A DNA stretch of 64,000 nt from Wenjunlia vitaminophila DSM 41686 (GTDB lineage: Bacteria > Actinomycetota > Actinomycetes > Streptomycetales > Streptomycetaceae). Location: contig NZ_KB904634.1 of the NCBI RefSeq assembly GCF_000380165.1, positions 1,131-65,130 on the forward strand, given 5' to 3'. A model generated the notes under the pieces. The model had not been told where the DNA came from. It did not search any database and saw only the letters and a list, made by a program, of their open reading frames with translations. Shown here piece by piece: positions 50,711-60,797 of this stretch. Position numbers and translations under genes: made by a program. Numbering within the stretch: position 1 is the first letter of the stretch; the number at the start of each line of letters is the position of its first letter.

Positions 50711-53700
50711 CCGACCTCTCCAACCTCATCGGCAGGCTCTCGCCGCAGGCACGCGCGGCCCTGGCCCGCGAACTGGCCGCCGACCTGCCCGCGGCGGACC
50801 GGCCCGGCACCGACGAGCCCATCGCCGTGGTGGGCCTGGGCTGCCGCTACCCCGGCGGCGCCGACACACCCGACCGGCTGTGGGAGCTGCTGGCCGAGGG
50901 CCGGGACGCGGTGACCCAGGTGCCGCAGGGCCGCTGGGACATCGACGCCTACTACTCCCCCGACCCGGACATGCCGGGCCGGATGCCGCACGTGTGGGGC
51001 GGGTTCCTGGACGACGCGGCGGGCTTCGACGCCGAGTTCTTCGGCATCGCGCCCCGCGAGGCGCTGGCCATGGACCCCCAGCAGCGGCTGCTCCTCGAGG
51101 TGGCGTGGGAGGCGCTGGAGCACTCGGGAACCGCACCGAAGGGCCTCGGGGGCTCCCGCACCGGCGTCTACGTGGGCATCGCCTCACCGGGTTACCTCAT
51201 CGAACGGCTCCGGGACCCCGAGGGCGTGGAGGACGTGCACACCGTCACCGGCGGTGCGCACAGCACCGCGGTGGGCCGGCTGTCGTACCTGCTGGACCTC
51301 CGGGGCCCCTCGGTGGCGGTGGACACCGCGTGTTCCTCGTCGCTGGTGGCGGTGCACCTGGCCTGCCAGGGGCTGCGGGCCGGGGACAGCGACCTGGCCC
51401 TCGCCGGCGGGGTGCACGTGATCAGCTCCCCGCTGACCACCATCGCGCTGTACAAGGCCGGCATCACCGACCCGGACGGCCGGTGCAAGACCTTCGACGC
51501 CGACGCCGCGGGGTTCGTCCGCGCCGAGGGGTGCGGGGTGGTGGTGCTCAAACGGCTCTCCGACGCGCTGCGGGACGGGGACACCGTGCACGCCGTCATC
51601 CGGGGCACCGCGATCAACCAGGACGGCCTCTCCAACGGGCTGACCTCGCCCTCGGCGGAGGCGCAGCGGGCGGTGCTGGCCCAGGCGGTGGCCAGGGCCG
51701 GGGTGCGGGCCGGGGACATCGGCCTCGTGGAGACCCACGGCACCGGCACCCCCATCGGCGACCCGATCGAGGTGCGGGCGCTCAGCGACGTCTACGGGCA
51801 CGGGGGGCAGGGCCGGTGCGCCCTCGGCGCGGCCAAGACCAACATGGGTCACTGCGAGGAGGCCGCGGGGGTGCTGGGCCTGCTCAAGGCGGTGCTCTGC
51901 CTGCGCCACGGCCAGGTCCCGCCCAATGTGCACTTCCGCCGGCTCAACCCGGACCTGGACCTGGAAGGGACCCGGTTGTTCGTCCCCACGGCGCTGACCC
52001 CGTGGCCGGTGACCGGCTCCGGGCCCCGGCTGGCCGCGGTCTCCTCGTTCGGCATGGGCGGCACCAACGCGCACGTGGTGCTCGAGCAGGGGCCGCCGGC
52101 CGCCGAGCCGGACCGGGAGCCGGTGGCCGGTCCGGTGCTGGTGGGGCTCTCCGGGGCGTCGCCCCGCGGGCTGCGGGCCAACGCCGAGCGGCTGGCGTCC
52201 TGGCTCGGCGACCACGGCCACGTCCCGCTGCGGGACGTCGCGCACACCCTGGGCCGCGGGCGCAGCCACCTCGCCACCCGGGCGGCGATCGTCGCCGACT
52301 CGGCCGGTGAACTCGAACTGGGGCTGAAGGCGCTGCTCGCCGACGAGTCGACCGGGAACCTGGTCACCGGCACGGTGCTGCCCGGCGCCGCGGCCGGCGC
52401 GGTGTGGGTGTTCTCCGGCCACGGCTCGCAGTGGGCCGGCATGGGCCGCGAACTGCTGGAACGCGAGCCGGTGTTCGCCCGGGTGGTGGACCGGCTCGAG
52501 CCGGTGGTCGCCGCCGAGGCCGGGATCTCTCTGCGCCGCACCCTGGTTTCCGGCGAGTACGGCGACACGGTCGCCGCGCAGATCGCCATCCACGCCCTGC
52601 AGGTGGGACTCGCCGAGGTGTGGCGCGCGCACGGCGCGGAACCCGCGGCTGTGCTCGGGCACTCGCTGGGCGAGGCCGCGGCGGCCGTGGTCAGCGGTGC
52701 GCTGTCCCCCGAGGACGGTGCCCGGGTGGTGTGCCAGCGCAGCGCGCTGCTGCGCCGCGGCCTCGTGGGCAGGGGCACCATGGCGCTGGTCGAGCTGCCG
52801 AGCGACGAGGTCGAACGCTGGTTGGACGGGCACGAGGGCGTGGGTGTCGCGGTCAGCGCCTCGCCGCGGTCCACGGTGGTGTCCGGGCCCGTCGACGCCG
52901 TCGAGCGGCTGGTGACCGAGCTGACCGGACGGGGCCTGATGGCCCGGAGGATCAAGGGCGCGGACGGCGCCGGGCACAGCCCGCAGGTCGACGCGTTGCT
53001 CCCCGAGCTGCGCCGGGGGCTGTCCGGTCTGACGCCGACCTCCCCCGCGGTGAGGTTCTACTCCACCGCGCACCCCGACCCCCGCACCCCGCCGGCCTGC
53101 GACGCCGACTACTGGGCCGTCAACGCCCGCAACCCGGTGCGGTTCACCCAGACCGTGGCCGCCGCGGCGAGCGACGGCTTCCGGGTGTTCGTCGAGGTGT
53201 CCCCGCACCCCGTGGTCTCCCACTCGATCACCGAGACCCTGGAGGACCTGGGGATCGACGACGGCGCGGTGGTCCCCACCCTCCGTCGCGACCAGCCGGA
53301 GGTGACCACCTTCCTCACCCACCTGGGGCTGCTGCACTGCCACGGGGTGGCGGTGGACCCGGCCCTGGCCCTTCCCGAGGGACGGCTGCTCGACCTGCCG
53401 ACCACCGCCTGGCAGCACCGGCGGTACTGGCTGCGGGAGGAGGGGCGGGGCGGCCCCGACACCCGGGCGGACGAGCACCCGCTGCTCGGTGCCCACCTGC
53501 GGCTGCCCGGCACGCCGGCGCAGCACGTGTGGCAGTCCAGGATCGACCTGGACCGGTTGCCGTGGCTCGCCGACCACTCCTCGCGGGACATCGTGGTGAT
53601 GCCGGGCACCGGCTACTGCGAGATGGCGCTGTCCGCCGGTTGCGTGGCGTTCGGCGCCACCGCCGACGCGGTCGAGCTCCAGGACGTGGACTACCAGCAG

Positions 53701-56211
53701 CTCCTGGTCCTCAACCAGCCGGTGGAGGTCACCACCTGGCTCACCCGGCAGGACGACGGGAGCGGGCTGGTGGAGATCGCCACCGCGTCGGCGTCCGGGG
53801 AACGGGTCGTGCACGCCACGGCGCGGGTGCGCCACCTCGGCGGCGGGACGGCGGGGGCGCCCGGCTCGGCCGGTCCCGCCGACCGGGAGGCCGGGCCTGC
53901 GCTGTCCGACCTGATGGCGGCGCACCCGGAGTTCGGCGACCCGTCCGCGGTGTACGCGCGGATGCGCCGCTTCGGGCAGTTCCACGGCCCCGCGTTCGCG
54001 GGCCTGACCGAGCTGCGGCGCTCCGCGGGGGAGGGCCTCCGGGGGCTGCTCGCCTCCACCCTGTGCCGGGTGACCTGGCCCAAGGCCGCCACCCGCAACC
54101 CCCACTTCCGGGTGCACCCGGCCTTCCTCGACGCCTGTCTGCACGCCGCCGTGGCCGGGGTGCCCGAGGTGCCCGGCCGCAACCACCTGCCGGCCGGGAT
54201 CGGCAGCATCCGGGTCCACGGTGACGTCGCCGCGGTGACCTACGCCCACGCCGAGGTCGGGGTGGCCGCGGAGGACACCGGCTACCTGGCCCGGTTGCGG
54301 CTCCTGGACGCCCGTGGCGAACTGGTCGCCGAGGCCCGGGACGTCTACTTCAAGGAGATCGACGAGTCGGCGCTGCCCATCTCGCTCCACGACAAGCTCT
54401 ACGAGCGGTCCTTCGAGCCGGCGCCGCTGCCCGGGGAGGAACCGCCCGGACGGCCGCGGCACTGGGTGGTGCTGTGGGACGGGAACGGGCGGGACGAGCC
54501 CGAGGCGGCGACGGCGCCGCTCGCCGCGGCCGGCCACACCCTTGCCTTCGCCGACTGGCGCGACCCGGCGGCGGTGTCCGCGGCCCTCGCCGACCACCGG
54601 CCGGAACTCCCGGTGACCGACGTGCTGTTCGCCGCCGACGCCCCCGGGGTCGGGTCCGGGGACGAGGTGCTCGCCGAGGGCGCCGCGCGGGTCCTGGCAG
54701 CGGCCAACGCGGTGACGGCGCTCGCCGAGTACGGTGCGAGGAACCTCCCCTCGCCCCGGCTGTGGATGGTCACCAAGGGCGGGCTGCACGCCACCGCCGG
54801 CGAGCCGGGGGACCTGGCCCAGACGGCGCTGCGCGGACTGGCCAGGACCCTGCGGTTCGAGCACCCCGAGCTGCGGCCCACACTGATCGACCTCGACCCG
54901 GGCACCGGGGGGCTCGAGGACCTCGCCCGCGAGGCGGTGTCCGGCGCGGAGGACGACGAGGTGGCCTGGCGCGGCGGGCAGCGGCTCGTCGCACGGCTGA
55001 CCCCCACCACCCTGCCGGCCGCCGAGCCTGCGGTGCCGGTGGTCCGCGAGGGCGGTGGCTACCTGGTCAGTGGCGGCCTCACCGGCCTCGGCCTGTTCAC
55101 CGCGGGCTGGCTGGCCGAGCGCGGCGCGGGGTGTCTCGTCCTCAACGCGCGCTCCGCGCCCAGCGCCGAGGCCGAGGAGGCCATCGCCCGGATGCAGGCC
55201 GCCGGGGCCCGGGTGACGGTCGTCCGTGGGGACGTCGCCGAGGCGGACACCGCGCGGCGCATGGTGGACGCGGTCCGGGGGGCCGGCGCGGTGCTCCGCG
55301 GGGTCGTGCACTCCGCCGCCGCGCTCGACGACGGCGTGGTGGCCGGCATGGACGCGGAGCGCCTGGAGCGGGTGTGGCGCCCCAAGGCCGTGGGGGCGTG
55401 GCGGCTGCACGAGGCGACCGCCGGGGCGGACCTGGACTGGTGGGTCGGTTACTCCTCCATCGCCTCACTGCTCGGCGGCGGGGGGCAGGGGAACTACGCG
55501 GCGGCCAGCGCCTGGCTCGACGGCCTCGCGCACTGGCGCCGGGCCCGGGACCTGCCCGCGCTCAGCGTCAACTGGGGTGGCTGGTCCGAGGTCGGCGCCG
55601 CCCGCGACCTGAAGCTGGCGGCCTTCGGGATGCTCCGTCCCCAGGAGGGCGTCGAGGCCCTCAAGGGGCTGCTCGCCCACGGGCGCGTCCAGGCCGGGGT
55701 CACCCGCATCCACCCACGGCTGCTCGCGGAGAGCTACCCGGAGCTGACCGGTTCGTCGTTCTTCGCCCCGCTGCTCGCCGGCGGCGGCGCGGAGGAGCGG
55801 ACCGCCGGCGACTGGTCCGGGCCCGACGCGCTGACCGGCCTGGACGGCCAGGACCTGCTGGACGCGGTGCGGGGGCGGCTGGCCCGGGTCGTCGCCGCCG
55901 CCCTGGGCTTCCCCAGCGGGGAACTGGACACCACCAGGCCCCTGGTGCGGATCGGCCTCGACTCGCTGATGGCGGTGCGGATCAAGAACGCGGTCCGCCG
56001 TGACTTCGGGGTGGACCTGCCGGTGGCCTCGCTGCTCCAGGGCTCCAGCACGGACCGGCTGGCGCGGGACGTGGTGGGCCGGTTGTCGCCGGGCCGCCCG
56101 GCGGCTGACGGCGGACCGGCCACGGACCCCGACGGCGAGGACGAGGTCAGGCAGCGGGCGCTGGCCCGGGCGGCCAGGCGGGGCCGTCGGCAGGACAGGA
56201 GGAGGGGCTGA
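50707..56211 (+). CDS. Type I PKS, KS-AT-DH-KR-ACP, PpsD-like
   Basis: An 1834-residue module. KS: Cys209, His344, His382 (NMGH). AT: Ser653 in GHSLGE, with GAGH at 754-757. DH (about 922-1220): His957 is present but the glycine of HxxxGxxxxP is Asp961; the partner Asp1142 in LDACLH remains. KR (about 1450-1625): SGGLTGLG loop, LDD motif, Tyr1597. ACP: Ser1753 in GLDS. No ER, so an alkene is expected if DH works, otherwise a hydroxyl. Length is almost that of PpsD. Large parts of its AT share long identical DNA runs with the preceding gene. Ends in an arginine-rich tail; TGATG junction with the next gene. Confidence 0.94.
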   Translation: MTDLSNLIGRLSPQARAALARELAADLPAADRPGTDEPIAVVGLGCRYPGGADTPDRLWELLAEGRDAVTQVPQGRWDIDAYYSPDPDMPGRMPHVWGGFLDDAAGFDAEFFGIAPREALAMDPQQRLLLEVAWEALEHSGTAPKGLGGSRTGVYVGIASPGYLIERLRDPEGVEDVHTVTGGAHSTAVGRLSYLLDLRGPSVAVDTACSSSLVAVHLACQGLRAGDSDLALAGGVHVISSPLTTIALYKAGITDPDGRCKTFDADAAGFVRAEGCGVVVLKRLSDALRDGDTVHAVIRGTAINQDGLSNGLTSPSAEAQRAVLAQAVARAGVRAGDIGLVETHGTGTPIGDPIEVRALSDVYGHGGQGRCALGAAKTNMGHCEEAAGVLGLLKAVLCLRHGQVPPNVHFRRLNPDLDLEGTRLFVPTALTPWPVTGSGPRLAAVSSFGMGGTNAHVVLEQGPPAAEPDREPVAGPVLVGLSGASPRGLRANAERLASWLGDHGHVPLRDVAHTLGRGRSHLATRAAIVADSAGELELGLKALLADESTGNLVTGTVLPGAAAGAVWVFSGHGSQWAGMGRELLEREPVFARVVDRLEPVVAAEAGISLRRTLVSGEYGDTVAAQIAIHALQVGLAEVWRAHGAEPAAVLGHSLGEAAAAVVSGALSPEDGARVVCQRSALLRRGLVGRGTMALVELPSDEVERWLDGHEGVGVAVSASPRSTVVSGPVDAVERLVTELTGRGLMARRIKGADGAGHSPQVDALLPELRRGLSGLTPTSPAVRFYSTAHPDPRTPPACDADYWAVNARNPVRFTQTVAAAASDGFRVFVEVSPHPVVSHSITETLEDLGIDDGAVVPTLRRDQPEVTTFLTHLGLLHCHGVAVDPALALPEGRLLDLPTTAWQHRRYWLREEGRGGPDTRADEHPLLGAHLRLPGTPAQHVWQSRIDLDRLPWLADHSSRDIVVMPGTGYCEMALSAGCVAFGATADAVELQDVDYQQLLVLNQPVEVTTWLTRQDDGSGLVEIATASASGERVVHATARVRHLGGGTAGAPGSAGPADREAGPALSDLMAAHPEFGDPSAVYARMRRFGQFHGPAFAGLTELRRSAGEGLRGLLASTLCRVTWPKAATRNPHFRVHPAFLDACLHAAVAGVPEVPGRNHLPAGIGSIRVHGDVAAVTYAHAEVGVAAEDTGYLARLRLLDARGELVAEARDVYFKEIDESALPISLHDKLYERSFEPAPLPGEEPPGRPRHWVVLWDGNGRDEPEAATAPLAAAGHTLAFADWRDPAAVSAALADHRPELPVTDVLFAADAPGVGSGDEVLAEGAARVLAAANAVTALAEYGARNLPSPRLWMVTKGGLHATAGEPGDLAQTALRGLARTLRFEHPELRPTLIDLDPGTGGLEDLAREAVSGAEDDEVAWRGGQRLVARLTPTTLPAAEPAVPVVREGGGYLVSGGLTGLGLFTAGWLAERGAGCLVLNARSAPSAEAEEAIARMQAAGARVTVVRGDVAEADTARRMVDAVRGAGAVLRGVVHSAAALDDGVVAGMDAERLERVWRPKAVGAWRLHEATAGADLDWWVGYSSIASLLGGGGQGNYAAASAWLDGLAHWRRARDLPALSVNWGGWSEVGAARDLKLAAFGMLRPQEGVEALKGLLAHGRVQAGVTRIHPRLLAESYPELTGSSFFAPLLAGGGAEERTAGDWSGPDALTGLDGQDLLDAVRGRLARVVAAALGFPSGELDTTRPLVRIGLDSLMAVRIKNAVRRDFGVDLPVASLLQGSSTDRLARDVVGRLSPGRPAADGGPATDPDGEDEVRQRALARAARRGRRQDRRRG

Positions 56212-59200
56212 TGTCGAGCCACCGACCGGCCACGGACCCCGACGAGGTGCCGGAGGACGCCATCGCCGTCATCGGCATGGCCTGCCGCCTCCCGGGGGCG
56301 GACTCACCGGAGGAGTTCTGGGAGAACCTCTGCGCGGGGCGGGAGTCCATCGTTGACCTCAGCGACGAGGAGCTCCTGGACCAGGGGGTTCCCGCGGACG
56401 TGCTGAAGCACCCCGACTACGTCAAACGGGCGGCGCCGCTGGAGGGGTTCGACGAGTTCGACGCGGACTTCTTCGGTTTCTCCGCCCAGGCCGCACGGGT
56501 CCTGGACCCCCAGCACCGGCTGTTCCTCCAGGCCTGCTGGCACGCCCTGGAGGACGCCGCGGTGGACCCGCAGCGGTACGACGGCGACATCGGCGTGTAC
56601 GGCACCGGCTCCGGCAACGCCTACTTCGCCTACCACGTCCTGTCCCACCACGACCCGCGGGAACTGCTCGGCGCGGGGATGAACACCGAGCAGCTCTCCC
56701 TGATGTCGGGCAGCGACAGCGCGTTCATCGCCACCCGGGTCTCGCACGCCCTCGACCTGCGCGGGCCGAGCCTGACCGTGCAGACCGCCTGCTCCAGCGC
56801 GCTGGTGGCGGTGCACCTGGCCTGCCAGAGCCTGCTGGGCGGCGAGTGCGACATGGCGCTGGCCGGCGGCATGACCGTCAAGGTGCCGCACCGGATGGGC
56901 TACCTGTACGAGCCGGGGGCGATCGTCTCCAGGGACGGCCGGTGCCGGGCGTTCGACGCCGCCGCCTCCGGCACGGTCTTCGGCAGCGGAGGCGGGGTGG
57001 TGGTGCTCAGGCCGCTCGCCGACGCCCTCGCCGCGGGCGATCGGATCCGCGCCGTGATCAGGGGGTCGGCGGTCAACAACGACGGGGCCCTGAAGATGGC
57101 GTTCAGCGCCCCCAGCGTCGAGGGGCAGGCGCAGGCGGTCGCCGACGCCCTGGCGATCGCCGGGGTGGAGCCGGACGACATCGGCTACGTGGAGACGCAC
57201 GGGACGGGGACCGCGCTCGGCGACCCGGTGGAGGTCGCGGCGCTCGCCCGTGCCTTCGCCGGGCGCACCCGTCCCTGCCCCATCGGCTCGGTCAAACCCA
57301 ACGTGGGGCACCTGGAGTACGCCTCGGGGATGCCGGGCCTGATCAAGACGGTCCTCGCCCTCGAGCACCGGACCCTGCCGCCCACCGTGCACTACACCGC
57401 GCCCAACCCCGAGCTGCGCCTGGGGGAGGTGCCGTTCCGGGTGCAGGACCGGCTCGAGCCGTGGACGTCCGAGGGGCCGCTCCTGGCCGGGGTCAGCTCG
57501 CTGGGGGCCGGCGGCACCAACGTGCACCTCGTGCTCCAGGAGGCCCCGCCGACCGGGGTGGAGGCCGACGCCGACGCCGTTGCGCGCCAGGCCCCGGAAC
57601 CGCAGGTGCTGCTGCTCAGCGCGCGCGGCCCCGAGGAGTTGGACCGGACCGCCCAACGTCTGGCCGCACACCTCCAGGCGGCGCCCGGGCAGCGCCTCGT
57701 GGATGTGGCGGCGACCCTCGCCGACGGCCGGCGGGCCCACCCGCACCGCCGCGCGGTGGTCGCCCGGACCCACGACCAGGCCGTGCGGGCCCTGGCCTCG
57801 CCCGGGCACCCGTGCGCCCACACCGGCACGGCCCCGGACGGTGCCCCGTCGGTGGCGTTCCTGCTGCCCGGCCAGGGAACCCAGTACCCGGGCATGACCG
57901 CGGGCCTGTACCGCTCCGACGCGGGGTTCCGGCAGCACCTGACGGAGTGCGCCGAGGCGTTCTCCACGGAGCTGGGCCAGGACCTGCTGGCCGTGCTGTT
58001 GGACGGCGACGACGAGGCGCTGCACCGCACGGACGTGGCCCAGGCCGCGTTGTTCAGCGTCGAGTACGCGCTCGCCGGGTGGCTGGGCGAGCGGGGGGTG
58101 CGGCCGGACGCCCTCGCCGGGCACAGCGTCGGGGAGTGCGCCGCGGCGTGCCTCGCCGGGGTCGTCGAACTGCCCGACGCGGTGCGGATGGTGGCCGCCA
58201 GGGGACGGCTGATGGCGCAGGCGCCGCCCGGAGCGATGCTGTCGGTGCAGCTCCCCGGGGAACGGCTCGTCGAGGAACTCGCCGGGTCAGGGGTGGAGCT
58301 CTCGGCGGTGAACGAGCCCGGGGGCTGCGTCGTCGCCGGCCCGGTGGACGCGGTGCGGCGGCTGGCGGACCGGCTCACCGCCCGTGGGGTGGGGGTACGG
58401 ACGCTGCGCACCGCGCACGCGTTCCACACCGGCGCCGTGCAGGACGCCGCCGACCGGTTCGCCGAGGAGATCCGGGGCATCCCCCTGGGCCCGCCCCGGG
58501 TGCCGCTGCTGTCCAACGTCACCGGCACCTGGATGACCGCGCAGGAGGCCGTGGACCACGGGCGCTGGGCGCGTCAGGTGCGGGCGACCGTGCGGTTCGC
58601 CGACAACGCCGCCGCGCTGCTGGCCGAGGACCGCCGGGTGCTGGTGGAGGTCGGGCCCGGCCGGGCCCTGACCACGCTGGCGCGCCGGAGCGAGGCGTGG
58701 CGGGACACCCACCGGGCGGTGCGCACGGTCCGGCACCCGTCGGAGCCGGGCGACGACGCCGAGGTGCTGGCCCTGGCGCTGGGCGCGCTGTGGGCGGCGG
58801 GCGTGGACGTCGACTGGTCCCCGGCCCGGGCCGGGCACGCCCCGCGCCGGGTGTCGCTGCCCGGGTACCCGTTCCGCCGGGACCGGCACTGGATACCCTC
58901 CGCGCACCTCGGTCCCGACGCGCCCGTGCGCCCGGTCGGGCGACGCGAGGCGGACCCGGTCCCCGAGGGGGTCGCCGCCCCGCCGGCCGGCTCCGCGGAC
59001 CACCGGGGCGGCCCGGCGGCGTCCGGCACCCGCGAGGTCCTCACCGCCCTGTGGAGCGAGCTGCTCGGTGTCGAGGAGGTCCCGCCCGACGCCAACTTCT
59101 TCGACCTGCGCGGGGACTCCCTCATCGCCGTGCAGTTGGCGTCCCGGGCGACCAGGGCCGGGCTGGTGATGGCCCCGCAGGACGTGTTCGCCCACCAGAC

Positions 59201-60797
59201 GGTGGCGGCGCTCGCCGACGCGATCGACGCCGCCACGGCCCGGGTGGCGCCGGGGGGTGGGCCGCGCGCCGCGGCGGACCTGGGTCCGACCACGGGCCCG
59301 GTGCCGCTGACGCCCTCCCAGCTACGGCTCCTCGAGCAGCCGCGGTCCAGCGGGTTCTGCGTGCCGCTGGTCCTCGACGCACCGGCGCGGCTCGCGCCGG
59401 AGGCGCTCGAGGAGGCGCTGACCCGGGTGGTGGCGTCGCACGACGGGCTGCGGTTGCGGGTCAGGCACCAGGACGGGGTCTGGGAGCAGGAGGTGACCGA
59501 ACCCCCGCTCCGGGTGCCGCTGCTGGTCGTTGACGCGGCCACGGCGGACGCGCGCGCGGAGGCCGACCAGGCGAGCGAGCGGGTCGTCGAGGAGCTCACC
59601 CGGGCGATCGCCGAGGACGGCTACCGGGGCGGTGCGCTGCTGCGGGCGGCCTGCCTGCCCGGCGACGACCGCCGTCCGACCCGGCTCGTGCTGGTGCTGC
59701 ACCACCTGCTGGTGGACATCGCCTCCGAGCGGCTGCTGCTCGAGGACCTGAACACCGCCTGCCGACAGCTCCTGGGGGGCGCCGCGGTGGAGCTGCCGCC
59801 GGCGACCACCCCCTGGTCGCACTGGGCGCGGCGGGTCGCGGCGCTCGCCGCCGACCCGGAGGTGCACGCCGAGCGCTCCTGGTGGCTGGCCCCGGAACGC
59901 CGGGCGGTGCGGTCCGCCCTGTCGCTGGACGACACCGGGCCGCCGCGGGGCGGGGCCGACGTGCGGTGCGCGCAGGCGGTGCTGGACGCGGACGTCACGA
60001 CGGCGCTCCTCGCGGTCCAGCGCGACCGGCGGGCACCGATGGACGAGGCGGTCCTCGCGGCGGTGGCCGTCGCCCACCGGGAGGTGACCGGTGAGGACCG
60101 GCTGCTGGTGGACGTGGAGGGACACGGGCGCGCGGTACCGCTGCCGGACGTGGACCTGTCGCGCACCGTCGGTTCGTGCACCACGGTCCACCCGGTGCTG
60201 CTGAGCACCGGCGGGCGGGGCGTGCAGGGGGCCCTGGCCAGGAGCCGTGAGGCGCTGCGCGCCACTCCCCGGCAGGGGCTCGGGTACGGGGTGCTGCACC
60301 GGCTGCACGCGCCGACGGCCGCGCTCGTCGCCGCCCTGCCGCAGCCCGAGGTGATGGTGTGCTACCTCGGCGCGCTGAGCCACCAGGTGGCCGAGCTCGA
60401 CGGGGGGCCGCTGACGCCCGTTCCCGGGGCGGCCACCGGCGCCCGGTCGGCCGCGGCCTGCCTGGGCAACCCGGTGGAGGTGCGCTGTTACCTCGACGGT
60501 GGCCGGGTGCACCTGGACTGGTGGTACGACGCCGGGCGCTGCTCCCCCGGACTCGCCGGCGAGTTGGCGCGGCGCTCCGCGGACGCGCTGCGGGCGCTCG
60601 CCAGGGCCACCCCACAGGTGCCCGCCGCCCCCCGACCGCCCGTCGCCGGACGACAGCCGGACGACGCGTCCACGGCCGCGCCCCCGGCGGCCACCGCACC
60701 CACCGCCGGCCCCCCGGGCGGATGGGACGACCTGACGGAAGACGAACTCGCGGAGCTGTTCGCCGAGCCTCGCCGACGCACGAAGGACCACCCATGA
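56211..60797 (+). CDS. Type I PKS, KS-AT-ACP-condensation-like, PpsE-like
   Basis: A 1528-residue protein. KS (about 15-445): Cys194 in TACSSA, His330, His367; its sequence style (YVKRAAPLEG, DPQHRLFLQ) is distinct from the other KSs and matches PpsE and hybrid PKS/NRPS KSs. AT (about 547-850): Ser639 in GHSVGE, HAFH at 736-739. ACP (about 940-1008): Ser970 in GDS. A condensation/epimerisation-like domain (about 1030-1465) has HHLLVDI at 1164-1170 in place of HHxxxDG, and HLDWWYD near 1434. No reductive domains. The C-terminal tail with DELAELF may dock to the NRPS. The PpsE layout is distinctive. ATGA overlap with the NRPS. Confidence 0.93.
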   Translation: MSSHRPATDPDEVPEDAIAVIGMACRLPGADSPEEFWENLCAGRESIVDLSDEELLDQGVPADVLKHPDYVKRAAPLEGFDEFDADFFGFSAQAARVLDPQHRLFLQACWHALEDAAVDPQRYDGDIGVYGTGSGNAYFAYHVLSHHDPRELLGAGMNTEQLSLMSGSDSAFIATRVSHALDLRGPSLTVQTACSSALVAVHLACQSLLGGECDMALAGGMTVKVPHRMGYLYEPGAIVSRDGRCRAFDAAASGTVFGSGGGVVVLRPLADALAAGDRIRAVIRGSAVNNDGALKMAFSAPSVEGQAQAVADALAIAGVEPDDIGYVETHGTGTALGDPVEVAALARAFAGRTRPCPIGSVKPNVGHLEYASGMPGLIKTVLALEHRTLPPTVHYTAPNPELRLGEVPFRVQDRLEPWTSEGPLLAGVSSLGAGGTNVHLVLQEAPPTGVEADADAVARQAPEPQVLLLSARGPEELDRTAQRLAAHLQAAPGQRLVDVAATLADGRRAHPHRRAVVARTHDQAVRALASPGHPCAHTGTAPDGAPSVAFLLPGQGTQYPGMTAGLYRSDAGFRQHLTECAEAFSTELGQDLLAVLLDGDDEALHRTDVAQAALFSVEYALAGWLGERGVRPDALAGHSVGECAAACLAGVVELPDAVRMVAARGRLMAQAPPGAMLSVQLPGERLVEELAGSGVELSAVNEPGGCVVAGPVDAVRRLADRLTARGVGVRTLRTAHAFHTGAVQDAADRFAEEIRGIPLGPPRVPLLSNVTGTWMTAQEAVDHGRWARQVRATVRFADNAAALLAEDRRVLVEVGPGRALTTLARRSEAWRDTHRAVRTVRHPSEPGDDAEVLALALGALWAAGVDVDWSPARAGHAPRRVSLPGYPFRRDRHWIPSAHLGPDAPVRPVGRREADPVPEGVAAPPAGSADHRGGPAASGTREVLTALWSELLGVEEVPPDANFFDLRGDSLIAVQLASRATRAGLVMAPQDVFAHQTVAALADAIDAATARVAPGGGPRAAADLGPTTGPVPLTPSQLRLLEQPRSSGFCVPLVLDAPARLAPEALEEALTRVVASHDGLRLRVRHQDGVWEQEVTEPPLRVPLLVVDAATADARAEADQASERVVEELTRAIAEDGYRGGALLRAACLPGDDRRPTRLVLVLHHLLVDIASERLLLEDLNTACRQLLGGAAVELPPATTPWSHWARRVAALAADPEVHAERSWWLAPERRAVRSALSLDDTGPPRGGADVRCAQAVLDADVTTALLAVQRDRRAPMDEAVLAAVAVAHREVTGEDRLLVDVEGHGRAVPLPDVDLSRTVGSCTTVHPVLLSTGGRGVQGALARSREALRATPRQGLGYGVLHRLHAPTAALVAALPQPEVMVCYLGALSHQVAELDGGPLTPVPGAATGARSAAACLGNPVEVRCYLDGGRVHLDWWYDAGRCSPGLAGELARRSADALRALARATPQVPAAPRPPVAGRQPDDASTAAPPAATAPTAGPPGGWDDLTEDELAELFAEPRRRTKDHP

